Source: JAFGAS01 sp963809875
GTDB taxonomy: Bacteria > Desulfobacterota > Zymogenia > Zymogenales > Zymogenaceae
Assembly (NCBI GenBank): GCA_963809875.1
Contig: CAWELC010000006.1
Coordinates: 1 to 64,000, forward strand
DNA length: 64,000 nt
Direction: 5' to 3'
Positions 25,986-34,937 of the stretch are shown piece after piece. The position numbers were made by a program, and so were the translations under genes. Each line of letters starts with the position of its first letter. Within the stretch, counting starts at the first letter, position 1. The notes below the pieces were generated by a model. It worked only from the letters and a program-made list of their open reading frames with translations, searched no databases and was not told the origin of the DNA.

Positions 25986-28640
25986 ATGAAGAAGAGAGTC
26001 CTTGTTTTTCTTTTGATTTTTGCATTTATAGCTGCTTTCTCTAGTACGTGGGCAGTAGGAGCGGAACGGAAGGTCAAGATTACGGTCCTTCCCTTTTCTA
26101 TATTTTCCGCCGAGGATCTTTCTTCGTACGGGCAGGACATTCAGGAAGTCCTCCTGTCGGCTCTGGCCTATCACGAGAGGATCGAGCCGCTCGATCTGGA
26201 GAAGCTTAACAAAATCATAGCGGGTAAACTCCCCTCGGAAATGGACGAGAACTATGCTCGTGAAGTGGGCCGTAAGATGGGAGCCGACTACGTGGTCATC
26301 GGAAGCATGACCAAAGTCGGAGAGACCATCAGCCTGGACGCCCGACTTGTCGACCCCCGGTCGAGTAAAGAGCCGGAGCGGTTTTACGTGGAGACCTACG
26401 GAATCGCCACCGTGCTGGATCGGGTCGGAGAGCTGGCCAAGAAGATCAACGAGAGCATCTTCGCATCCGACAAAATCGTCAAGGTAACCGTCGTCGGCCT
26501 CAAGCGGATCACCGAGGAAGAAGTGCTGGGCAACGTCGTCAGCCGTGAGGGAACGCTGCCGTACGAGAGATTCCTGGCCGAGGACGTGAAGTCGATCACC
26601 AACATGGGCTACTTTGAGGACGTTACCGTAGCCACGAAGAAGGTGGAAAACGGCACCGAAGTGATCTTTTCCGTGAAGGAGCGGCCGCTCGTCCGTGAGG
26701 TCCGTGTCGTGGGTAACGACGAGATCTCTGCAAAGGATCTCTTTGAGGTCATTACCGTCAAGCCCCCCAAGGTCCTTTCCGTCAAGGACGTGAAGGACAG
26801 CCTGGAGGGCATCAAGGATCTCTACATCAGCAAGCAATATTACGCCGCCACGGCCGACTACAAGGTTGAGCCGATCTCCGAGGATGAAGTCGCCGTGGAA
26901 TTCATCGTCACGGAAGGCGAGCGGATGATGATCAAGAAGATCACCTTTATCGGAAACGATGCGCTGTCGGCTCGCACCATCGAAAAGGGACTGGCCAATA
27001 AGCACAAGGGGTGGTTCTGGTTCCTGACCGACCGCGGTAAGTTCCAGAAGGATGAGCTGGACACGGACGTGGAGCGCGTCACAGCGGTCTATTATGACAA
27101 CGGATACCTCGAAGCGGTGGTTGAGCCCCCCACGGTTGAGATGAAGGGCAAGAATATCTTCATCACGTACAGGATCAGCGAGGGCAAGCAGTATCGTGTC
27201 GGTGCGGTCGATGTCTCCGGCGATCTGATTCTCGCCAAAGAGGCTATGACAAAGAAGCTCACGTTGAAGTCGGGCGACGTCTTCTCCCGGGCGAACGTGA
27301 TTACCGATATCAACTACCTCGTGCGCGAGTACAATAACGAGGGATATGCCCTGGTCGATGTCCAGCCGAAGACCGCCCTTGACAAGGAGAAGCTGCTTAT
27401 TGACACCAACTATACCATCGTCAAGGGAAAGAAGACCTACTTCGAACGGGTCAACATCAGCGGAAACGTGAAGACCCTTGATAAGGTCATCCGGCGTGAG
27501 CTCAAGTTTGCCGAGGGCGATCTCTTTAACGGTGACGACCTCGAGCGAAGCAAGGAGAAGGTAAACAACCTCGGTTACTTCGAAGAGGTTAACTTCGCCA
27601 CGGAGCGGGGAAGCTCCGATGACAAGGTCATCGTGAATGTCGACGTCAAGGAGAAACCGACGGGGCTGATCTCCGCGGGACTCGGGTATTCGAGCATCGC
27701 CGAACTGACCGGTATGATCAGACTCCAGGAAACAAACCTCTTCGGGAGAGGCTACAAGGTCTCGATTGCGGCGGAGTTCTCCAGCATCACCACTAACTAC
27801 TCCCTGACCATCATCGACCCATACCTCCTGGATACCAACCTGTCGGTCAGCCTCAAGGGGTATAACCTGACACGCTCGTATGACACCTATAGCGCCGAGA
27901 CCCTCGGCTTTGAGCTCGGATTCGGGTATCCCCTCGGGTCGGACGTGTCGGCGTTCTTCACCTATATCTATAACGACGTGAATATTTTCGATGTCTCGCT
28001 GGATGCTCCCCAGGACGTCCTGGATAGCGAGGGACACACGGTCACCAGCGGCGTCGAGGGGATGCTCGTACGCGACACGCGCGACAACACGTTTGATCCC
28101 TCCCGGGGATCGGTGAACTCGCTGTCGGTCTTCTACGCCGGCATCGGCGGCGACGAGTATTACGTTAAGGGCGTCGCCGAATCGAGCTGGTACTTCCCGG
28201 TAGTGTGGAAATTGGTGTTCCATCCCCGGGCCGAGATCGGCTACATATTCAACATGAATGACGACAAGCTGCCCATCTATACGCGCTTCTTTGCCGGCGG
28301 TCTCAACTCGCTGCGCGGCTTCAAGCCCTACAGCGTCGGGCCGATAGACCCGGTGACGGGCGAATTCCTGGGCGGCGACAAGGAGCTCATCGTTAATCTC
28401 GAGCTCATCTTCCCGCTCTTTGAGGACATCAAGATGAAGGGCGTCGTCTTCTTCGACGCAGGCAACGTGTGGGGAGAAGACCAGGACTGGGACATCACTG
28501 ACCTGAGGTATGCCGTTGGCGCCGGTGTCCGGTGGCTGTCGCCGCTCGGACCGATCCGCGTCGAGTGGGGCTACAACCTCGATCCCCGTCCGGGCGAGAC
28601 TTCTTCGGAATGGAACTTCTCGGTCGGCACCAGCTTCTAA
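25986..28640 (+). CDS. bamA: BamA, outer-membrane assembly factor, with an extra N-terminal domain
   Basis: 884 residues, longer than E. coli BamA (~810). The signal peptide (MKKRVLVFLLIFAFIAAFSS...) is followed at ~25-160 by a domain (VKITVLPFSIFSAEDLSSYG, GRKMGADYVVIGSMTKVGETISLDARLVD) like the TolB N-terminal/CsgG-type fold, absent from classical BamA. POTRA domains run from ~165 (VVGLKRITEEEVLGNVV) to ~560, then the 16-strand barrel with the LRGF loop motif (NSLRGFKPYS) and a terminal aromatic residue (GTSF). It inserts beta-barrel proteins into the outer membrane. Start ATG 25986 has GGAGG at 25976-25980. Confidence 0.93.
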   Translation: MKKRVLVFLLIFAFIAAFSSTWAVGAERKVKITVLPFSIFSAEDLSSYGQDIQEVLLSALAYHERIEPLDLEKLNKIIAGKLPSEMDENYAREVGRKMGADYVVIGSMTKVGETISLDARLVDPRSSKEPERFYVETYGIATVLDRVGELAKKINESIFASDKIVKVTVVGLKRITEEEVLGNVVSREGTLPYERFLAEDVKSITNMGYFEDVTVATKKVENGTEVIFSVKERPLVREVRVVGNDEISAKDLFEVITVKPPKVLSVKDVKDSLEGIKDLYISKQYYAATADYKVEPISEDEVAVEFIVTEGERMMIKKITFIGNDALSARTIEKGLANKHKGWFWFLTDRGKFQKDELDTDVERVTAVYYDNGYLEAVVEPPTVEMKGKNIFITYRISEGKQYRVGAVDVSGDLILAKEAMTKKLTLKSGDVFSRANVITDINYLVREYNNEGYALVDVQPKTALDKEKLLIDTNYTIVKGKKTYFERVNISGNVKTLDKVIRRELKFAEGDLFNGDDLERSKEKVNNLGYFEEVNFATERGSSDDKVIVNVDVKEKPTGLISAGLGYSSIAELTGMIRLQETNLFGRGYKVSIAAEFSSITTNYSLTIIDPYLLDTNLSVSLKGYNLTRSYDTYSAETLGFELGFGYPLGSDVSAFFTYIYNDVNIFDVSLDAPQDVLDSEGHTVTSGVEGMLVRDTRDNTFDPSRGSVNSLSVFYAGIGGDEYYVKGVAESSWYFPVVWKLVFHPRAEIGYIFNMNDDKLPIYTRFFAGGLNSLRGFKPYSVGPIDPVTGEFLGGDKELIVNLELIFPLFEDIKMKGVVFFDAGNVWGEDQDWDITDLRYAVGAGVRWLSPLGPIRVEWGYNLDPRPGETSSEWNFSVGTSF

Positions 28641-28658
28641 CCATCCGAACATGTACCC

Positions 28659-28690
28659 GGGGGAGGAGCGCACGCTCCTCCCCCCTTTTT
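28659..28690 (+). terminator. Intrinsic terminator between bamA and skp
   Basis: An 11-bp stem (28659-28669 with 28674-28684), GCAC loop, then C and five T. It may limit read-through into skp and the lpx genes. Confidence 0.8.
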
Positions 28691-28701
28691 ATGGAGAGAC
28701 T

Positions 28702-29236
28702 ATGAAAACAAGGACCACTGTCAGACATTCGTTTCTCGTTCTTTTGGCCTTTTTGCTGACCGCCTTCTTCGCGGTTCATGCCTGGGGAGAGGGAGGAAAG
28801 GTCGGCGTCGTGGACATGATAAAGGTCATCGATCAGTCCAAGCAGGGCAAAAAGGCTATGGATGAGATGACCGCGAAACTCAAAACGGCAAAGAGCGACC
28901 TGGAAAAGAGGGGTACAGAGCTGCTCGCGCTCAAGGGGCAGATCGAAAAGAACGCGATGACCCTCTCAGCCGGAGGCGCTGGCACAAAAAGAACGGCAGT
29001 ACCAGGACAAGCTCCTGGACTATCAGCGCAAGCTTGAGGACTATCAGTATCAGCTCCAGTCAAAGAACGACGAAATCAATAAGATGATGCTGACGCTGAT
29101 GAAAGACATCATCGAGAAGATCGGCGCAACGCAAGGATACGTGTTGATCCTGGAAAAAACCGCTTCGGGGGTTCTCTACCGGAGTGATGCATCCGACCTG
29201 ACCAACGAGGTGATCCAGGAGCTGAACAAAAAGTAA
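28702..29236 (+). CDS. skp: Skp/OmpH-type periplasmic chaperone (one frameshift)
   Basis: About 177 residues. The signal peptide leads to GKVGVVDMIKVIDQSKQGKKAMDEMT, the usual Skp start, then a long coiled coil (KTAKSDLEKRGTELLALKGQIEK), which after one inserted base near 28971 continues EALAQKERQYQDKLLDYQRKLEDYQYQLQSK and the C-terminal strand region YVLILEKTASGVLY. Skp holds unfolded outer-membrane proteins for BamA. Its place between bamA and lpxD is conserved in many diderms. Confidence 0.87.
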
Positions 29237-29343
29237 GACGGATAGCGGCGCCGGGAAACCGGCGCCGTACATTCGAGTAGACGTGGCGGCCCCGGTGATC
29301 CGGGGCACTATGCGGCTCGGAGAGATATGGACGGTCGAGCGTG

Positions 29344-30379
29344 ATGGAAAAGACGCTGAAAGAACTGGCCGACTTCCTGGGTGGCGTGGCAGTGGGCGAT
29401 GAGACCACGGTCATTACGGGCGTTAAGGGGATAGAGGAGGCGGGTCCGGGCGACATTACCTTCGTGGCCAATCCGAAATACATGAAATTCCTGGATACGA
29501 CCGGCGCCTCTGCGATTATTGCCGCCCCGGACGTTCAGCACGCGACAAAGCCGCTCATCCGGATCGACAATCCCTACCTGGCCTTTACGAAGATCGTCAC
29601 CCTCTTTTCGGTCAGCGCCCGCGACTATTTCGGGGTATCGCCACACGCCTTCGTGCATGCACGAGGCGCGCGTCGATGCCACGTGCGCGGTCTATCCGTT
29701 CGTCTACGTCGGAAAGGGGGCCCAGGTCGGCAGGGGCGCGGTGCTCTACCCCGGCGTCTATCTCGGCGACGGGGCATACGTCGGCGAGGAGTCGATCCTC
29801 TACCCGAACGTAGCGGTCATGGACCGCTGCGTCGTCATGAATAGGGTCATCATTCACGGGGGGACGGTCATCGGGGCCGACGGCTTCGGGTTCGCCCACG
29901 AGGGTGACAAACAGGTGAAATTCCCTCAGGTCGGGATCGTCGTGATCGAGGACGACGTAGAAATCGGCTCCAACTGCTCCATCGATCGGGCCGCCCTTGG
30001 GGAGACCAGGATCTGCCGGGGCGTGAAGATGGACAACCTCATCCAGATCGGGCATAACGTGGTCGTGGAAGAGGACAGCATCCTTGTGGCCCAGGTGGGG
30101 ATTTCGGGAAGCTCGCATATCGGTAAAAAGGTCATCCTTGCCGGACAGGCGGGGCTTGTCGGACATATCACGGTGGGGGACGGAGCCGTAGTTACGGCCA
30201 AAACGGGGGTCTATAAGGATATCGCTCCGGGCGAGGTGATGTCGGGCTATCCCATGATTCCGCATAGAAAATGGCTCAGGGCGATGCCCCTGGTGGCCAA
30301 ACTCCCTGAGCTCAAGAAGGATATCGACGCCCTTCGAAAACGGATCGATGAGCTGGAGAAGGAAAAGGGGAAGGCGTGA
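29344..30379 (+). CDS. lpxD: LpxD, UDP-3-O-acyl-glucosamine N-acyltransferase (one frameshift)
   Basis: About 344 residues. The N-terminal uridine-binding domain (GDITFVANPKYMKFLDTTGASAII) is followed by a left-handed beta-helix of hexapeptide repeats, with the catalytic His in NLIQIGHNVVV, and a C-terminal helix (LKKDIDALRKRIDELEKEKGK). One inserted base near 29660 splits it. It adds the second acyl chain to UDP-acyl-GlcN in lipid A synthesis. The GTG at 29341 is one codon upstream of the ATG. Its stop overlaps the fabZ start. Confidence 0.92.
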
Positions 30380-30813
30380 GAGGTACTACGGGTAATCGGA
30401 CGATATCGCCGGTCCATCTCGCGCCGTATCAACTCGTCGAGGCGATCGTTCAATATGATAAGGGAAGGGGGATAACCTGCAAGACAACGATCCGGGGAGA
30501 TGAGCCCTATTTTGCAGGACATTTCCCGGGACATCCGATCGTCCCGGGAGTGCTCGAGCTGGAAATGCTGTTTCAGGCGGCCCAACAGTTTCTCGTGATG
30601 GAAGGGACCGCCCGCGAAGCGCAGGCGGCTCGGCTCGCCTCGATTACGTCGGCCCGATTCACCAATCCGATCGTCCCTCCCCGGGAGTTGTCGGTGACGG
30701 TGGATTTCAAGGAGCACCGGGGATCTGAATCACTCTTTTCGGGCCGCGTGGCAGATGGGCCCGATACATTCGTTCAGGCATCGTTTTCCGTTACGGTTGT
30801 TCAAAAGCTATGA
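30376..30813 (+). CDS. fabZ: FabZ, 3-hydroxyacyl-ACP dehydratase
   Basis: 145 residues of hot-dog fold. YFAGHFPGHPIVPGVLELEMLFQAAQQF holds the catalytic His and Glu. The start codon is GTG 30376, overlapping the lpxD stop; the gene ends overlapping the lpxA ATG. It dehydrates 3-hydroxyacyl-ACP, competing with LpxA and LpxD for the same substrate, which explains why it is coexpressed with them. Confidence 0.9.
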   Translation: MRGTTGNRTISPVHLAPYQLVEAIVQYDKGRGITCKTTIRGDEPYFAGHFPGHPIVPGVLELEMLFQAAQQFLVMEGTAREAQAARLASITSARFTNPIVPPRELSVTVDFKEHRGSESLFSGRVADGPDTFVQASFSVTVVQKL

Positions 30814-31598
30814 AATCGACGATTCATTCCACCGCTATTGTATCCCCCGGGGCCCTGATCGGCGACGGTGTTCAGATCGGTCCCTATGCCATTGTGGGGG
30901 AGCGCGTCCGATTGGGCAGCAACGTCACCATCGGTCCGCACGCGGTCATTGACGGTGACACGACTCTCGGCGACGACTGTGTCGTCTACTCCCACGCATC
31001 CATCGGGTCAAAATCCCAGGACCTCAAGGATACGGGAACCGGCGGCAAACTCGTGATTGGAAAGGCCTGCGTTTTTCGCGAATTCGTCACGGTCAATACC
31101 GGAACGCCGGAAGGGGGCGGGGTGACCAGCCTGGGCGACCGGAACTTCCTCATGGCCTACGCCCATGTCGCCCATGATTGCCACCTCGGCAGCAACATCG
31201 TGATGGCCAACGTCGCGACCCTGGCGGGACACGTCACGATCGAGGACTTCGTGGGCCTCGGCGGGCTGGTGGCGGTTCACCAGTTCGTAAGAATCGGGAG
31301 AAACGCCTTCGTCGGCGGGGGCACGATGGTCCCGATGGACATCGCCCCCTTCCTGAAGGCGACCCACGGCGACAACCCCCGCGCCAGAATAATCGGGCTC
31401 AACACGATCGGGCTCACGAGAAGGGGCTTTCCTCCCGAGGTGGTCGACGCACTCAGGAGGGCCTACCGGATCGTGTGGAGATCGAAAAAACTTCTGAAGG
31501 ACGCGCTTCAGGAGGCCCAGGGCGAGCTGGGCGATGTGCCGGAGGTATCCTACCTTTTGGACTTCGTCCGCTCCTCGGCGCGCGGGATCACCAGATAA
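30810..31598 (+). CDS. lpxA: LpxA, UDP-GlcNAc acyltransferase
   Basis: 262 residues. Hexapeptide repeats from the N-terminus (IHSTAIVSPGALIGDGVQIGP), MAYAHVAHDCHLGSNIVMAN with the catalytic His, and a C-terminal helical domain (LNTIGLTRRGFPPEVVDALRRAYRI). It starts lipid A synthesis by O- or N-acylating UDP-GlcNAc (or the 3-amino sugar). ATG 30810 overlaps the fabZ stop by four bases. Confidence 0.95.
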   Translation: MKSTIHSTAIVSPGALIGDGVQIGPYAIVGERVRLGSNVTIGPHAVIDGDTTLGDDCVVYSHASIGSKSQDLKDTGTGGKLVIGKACVFREFVTVNTGTPEGGGVTSLGDRNFLMAYAHVAHDCHLGSNIVMANVATLAGHVTIEDFVGLGGLVAVHQFVRIGRNAFVGGGTMVPMDIAPFLKATHGDNPRARIIGLNTIGLTRRGFPPEVVDALRRAYRIVWRSKKLLKDALQEAQGELGDVPEVSYLLDFVRSSARGITR

Positions 31599-31673
31599 CG
31601 GCGCGGCACCAGCCGCGGCCAAAGGGCTGTCCGGCCGGCGATACGGGACCAACGGGCCCTTGAAAGGTCAAGA

Positions 31674-32654
31674 GTGAGCGACACAAATAAAAAGATCAGG
31701 ATCGGTGTCATCGGTATCGGCTACCTCGGTAAGTACCATCTCGAAAAGTACCTCGGCATCGAGGGGGTCGAGGTCGTCGGCGTTTGCGACACCAACCATG
31801 AGATCGGAAAGAAAGTAACCGAAGACCACGGGATCCCGCACTTCCTCGACTACCGGGGCCTCATCGGCATGATCGACGCGGCCAGCATCGTCGTGCCGAC
31901 GGTGCATCATCATCGGGTGGCGATGGATTTCCTGAGCGAAGGCATCGACGTCTTCGTGGAAAAGCCCATCACCACAAACCTCATCGAAGCTCAGGCGCTG
32001 ATAGATAGCGCGGAATCCCGGGGCCTGATACTCCAGGTGGGGCACCTGGAGCGTTTTAACCCCGCGGTCCTGGCCCTCGAAGGGACAATGCGGGAGCCGA
32101 TGTTCATCGAGTCGCACCGGCTTTCTCCCTTTCCCGAGCGGTCCGTCGATATCGACGTAATCCTTGACCTGATGATCCACGATATCGACATCATCCTCAA
32201 CATCGTAAAATCCCCGATCACACATATAGACGCGGTGGGGGTGCCCATCATCACCAACAAGGTGGATATCGTCAATGCCCGGATCAACTTCGAGAGCGGG
32301 TGCGTGGCCAACGTCACCGCCAGCCGGGTGAGCGCCGAGAAGATGAGAAAGATCAGGATTTTCCAGTCTGACGCCTATATTTCCATCGACTATGCCACGC
32401 AGAAAATAACGGTCTATAAGCGGGTAAGCGATGGAAACGATCGATTCTCCATCGTCAAGCAGGACATGGACATTTCCCCTTCCGATTACCTCAGCGATGA
32501 GATCAAGTCCTTCGTCCAGTCCGTGCGGAGTCGCACGTCTCCCCCGGTGACCGGCCGCGACGGGAAACGGGCGCTCGAAGTCGCAATACTGATAAAGGAG
32601 CGGCTCGAGGATTCGATGGCGCGGCTCAAGGCAAAGGGAATCCTTACCGTATGA
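31674..32654 (+). CDS. Gfo/Idh/MocA-family oxidoreductase (possible GnnA-like)
   Basis: 326 residues. The Rossmann motif GVIGIGYLGKYHLEKY at the N-terminus is followed by DVFVEKPITTN (the EKP motif) and LQVGHLERFNPAV. Start GTG 31674. It lies between lpxA and lpxB, where Acidithiobacillus has gnnA, which oxidises UDP-GlcNAc so that GnnB can make the 3-amino sugar and hence amide-linked lipid A. No GnnB aminotransferase is in this window, so the role is open. Overlaps lpxB by four bases. Confidence 0.85.
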   Translation: MSDTNKKIRIGVIGIGYLGKYHLEKYLGIEGVEVVGVCDTNHEIGKKVTEDHGIPHFLDYRGLIGMIDAASIVVPTVHHHRVAMDFLSEGIDVFVEKPITTNLIEAQALIDSAESRGLILQVGHLERFNPAVLALEGTMREPMFIESHRLSPFPERSVDIDVILDLMIHDIDIILNIVKSPITHIDAVGVPIITNKVDIVNARINFESGCVANVTASRVSAEKMRKIRIFQSDAYISIDYATQKITVYKRVSDGNDRFSIVKQDMDISPSDYLSDEIKSFVQSVRSRTSPPVTGRDGKRALEVAILIKERLEDSMARLKAKGILTV

Positions 32655-33823
32655 GCGGCGGCGGACACGAACGCAATGAGGCGGGTGGACCCGGCGTGGC
32701 CAAACGGGTCCTGATCGTGGCGGGCGAGGCGTCCGGAGACCTCTATGGGGGGCAGCTCATCCGGGAGGTGGCCGGGATTGCCCCGCGGGTCTCGTTTCTC
32801 GGTATCGGCGGCGCCTCGATGAGGGACGCGGGCCTCGATGCCCTGGTCCGGTCCGAAGACATCAGCGTGGTCGGTCTCGTGGAAGTGATCAGACACCTGG
32901 GGGTCATCAAACGGGCATTGAAGCGCGTCACCGAGTCGATCCGCGCAACGCGGCCGGACCTCGTACTGCTCATTGACTTTCCCGATTTCAACTTCCGGGT
33001 CGCCCGGGCCGCCCGAAAGGCGAATGTGCCCGTCTTCTATTACATCAGTCCGCAGGTGTGGGCCTGGCGGCGGGGCAGGGTAAAGACGCTTGCGGGTCTG
33101 GTCGATAAGATGATCGTGATCTTTCCCTTCGAGGTGGATATCTATCGGGAGGCGGGGGTGGACGTCGAGTTTCTCGGCCACCCGCTGGTGGACGTGGTCC
33201 GGCAGTACCGAAAACGTCCGGTACAAGCCAAGAGGAGGCATCCGGTCGTTGCCCTGCTTCCCGGAAGCCGGAGAGGAGAGATCGAGCGTCATATGCCGGT
33301 GATGCTCGAAGCGGCGCGGATTATCGCCGGGCAAATTCCGGACGCGTCCTTTACCATACCGCTTGCGCCCACCCTCCAGCGCGAGGATATCGGGCGCTAC
33401 CTGGAGGACTTCCCCATCCCGGTAACGGTCAGGGAGGGAGCGTTCCATGAGGTGGTGGCGGGGGCGGATGCCGCGGTCGTCAGCTCCGGGACGGCCACCG
33501 TGGAGACGGCGCTGATGGGAACGCCGATGGTGGTTATCTACCGGCTCAACGCCCTCACGTTTGCCCTGGCGCGGCTCCTGGTAAGGGTGCCCTACATTGC
33601 GATGGTCAACCTGATCTCGGGCCGCCTGGTGGTGCCGGAGCTGATCCAGAATGAAGCCTCGGGGGAGGCGATCGCCCGGGAGCTGCTCGTGATCCTGAAG
33701 GACGACGCGAAGCGCGGCCGAATGAAAAAAGAGTTGGGTGAGGTCGCCGCGAGGATCGGCGAACCCGGCGCGTCGCGGCGGGTGGCCCGGAGGGTGGTGG
33801 AATTCCTGTACCATGATAGTTAA
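32651..33823 (+). CDS. lpxB: LpxB, lipid A disaccharide synthase
   Basis: 390 residues, GT19 family. The N-terminus has VLIVAGEASGDLYGGQLI, then GIGGASMRDAG, IDFPDFNFRVARAARKANVPVFYYISPQVWAWRRGR and LLPGSRRGEIERHMPVM, and a C-terminal SSGTATVETALMGTPMVVIYR. It joins UDP-diacyl-GlcN and lipid X into the lipid A disaccharide at the inner membrane. The start overlaps the preceding stop, and its last 11 bases overlap the next gene. Confidence 0.95.
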   Translation: MSGGGHERNEAGGPGVAKRVLIVAGEASGDLYGGQLIREVAGIAPRVSFLGIGGASMRDAGLDALVRSEDISVVGLVEVIRHLGVIKRALKRVTESIRATRPDLVLLIDFPDFNFRVARAARKANVPVFYYISPQVWAWRRGRVKTLAGLVDKMIVIFPFEVDIYREAGVDVEFLGHPLVDVVRQYRKRPVQAKRRHPVVALLPGSRRGEIERHMPVMLEAARIIAGQIPDASFTIPLAPTLQREDIGRYLEDFPIPVTVREGAFHEVVAGADAAVVSSGTATVETALMGTPMVVIYRLNALTFALARLLVRVPYIAMVNLISGRLVVPELIQNEASGEAIARELLVILKDDAKRGRMKKELGEVAARIGEPGASRRVARRVVEFLYHDS

Positions 33824-34937
33824 TCTCGACTGCATATATTATCTCGGCGAAAAGCCGTGTCGGTTCAAGCGGCTCTGCGAGGGATGCCCCGAATACGCGC
33901 CGATGGGCCCGCGCATCCTGATCATCAAGCTTGCCGCCATCGGGGACGTCCTGAGGACGACCTCGCTGGTCCCCGGGCTGAAGAAGAAATACGGGAACCC
34001 CCACGTCACCTGGGTTACCGACGGTGCGGCGGCGGGACTGCTCCGGGGGATCGGTGACATCCGGCGCCTCTTGACCTACGATCTCGGCGCAGTCCTCTTT
34101 CTCCTTTCGCAGAGCTTTGACGTCCTGATATCGTTGGATAAGGAGCCCCGGGCCGTCGGCCTGGCCGCCCTGGTCAAGGCGCGAGAGAAGCTCGGGTTCA
34201 CGAATTCTCCGGAGGGCTCGCTTACCATTTTCAATCCCGAGAGCGAATATGCACTGCGCCTCGGCCTGGACGACCCCCTCAAGTTCCACGAAAACAAAAA
34301 GTCATATCCGGCCATCATCTATGAGATGTGCGCCCTTCCCTACGAAGGGCAGAACTACATCGTCTCGCTTGACGATAAGGACCGGCGTTGGGCGGAGTCC
34401 CTCTTCAGGGATAGGGGGATCGGGGCAAGGCGTCCGATCATCGGGCTCAACACGGGGGCGGGGCCGGCCTTCACCCATAAGGCCTGGACCAAAAAGGGTT
34501 TTGCGGGGCTGGCCCGCGCCCTGGTCCGGGAGACGGGGGGCACCGTCCTGCTTCTGGGGGGAGAGCGGGAGGCGGATCGGAACCGGGAGATCGAGCGGGA
34601 CTCCGGGGGCGCGGCCGTCGTCATGGGAGGAGACCAGAGCCTCGGGCAGTTTGCGGCCATGCTCGGGCTGCTAGACCTCCTGGTCACGGGCGATACGATG
34701 GCGCTGCATCTGGCCGTGGGACTCTCGGTCCCGACGGTGGCGCTCTTCGGACCCACGGCCGAGGCCGAGGTGGACCTATTCGGCAGCGGCCAGAAGGTCG
34801 TCTCGACCATCGACTGTGCGCCCTGCTATCGCTCCCGATGCGAAAAGAATCCCCACTGCATGGATGGGATCACGACTGACCGGGTCCTGGCGGCGTGCCT
34901 GCGCGTTCTGGAGACACATCGACGGAGTAAACCATGA
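33813..34937 (+). CDS. GT9-family (heptosyltransferase-like) glycosyltransferase with Cys-rich ends
   Basis: 374 residues from ATG 33813; the frame is open upstream inside lpxB. The N-terminus CIYYLGEKPCRFKRLCEGCP has four Cys before the GT9 motif ILIIKLAAIGDVLRTTSLVPGL. NTGAGPAFTHKAWTKKGFAGLA and VTGDTMALHLAVGL are the donor-site motifs, and CAPCYRSRCEKNPHC ends the protein. The paired Cys clusters suggest a metal site or disulfides. It probably adds a core sugar to LPS on the cytoplasmic face. Coupled to the next gene by ATGA overlap. Confidence 0.85.
   Translation: MIVNLDCIYYLGEKPCRFKRLCEGCPEYAPMGPRILIIKLAAIGDVLRTTSLVPGLKKKYGNPHVTWVTDGAAAGLLRGIGDIRRLLTYDLGAVLFLLSQSFDVLISLDKEPRAVGLAALVKAREKLGFTNSPEGSLTIFNPESEYALRLGLDDPLKFHENKKSYPAIIYEMCALPYEGQNYIVSLDDKDRRWAESLFRDRGIGARRPIIGLNTGAGPAFTHKAWTKKGFAGLARALVRETGGTVLLLGGEREADRNREIERDSGGAAVVMGGDQSLGQFAAMLGLLDLLVTGDTMALHLAVGLSVPTVALFGPTAEAEVDLFGSGQKVVSTIDCAPCYRSRCEKNPHCMDGITTDRVLAACLRVLETHRRSKP

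Noticed and set aside
25926..28673. A 915-codon open frame on the minus strand opposite bamA
   Set aside because: It mirrors the codon periodicity of bamA, has no ribosome site or recognisable domain, and bamA is certain on the plus strand.
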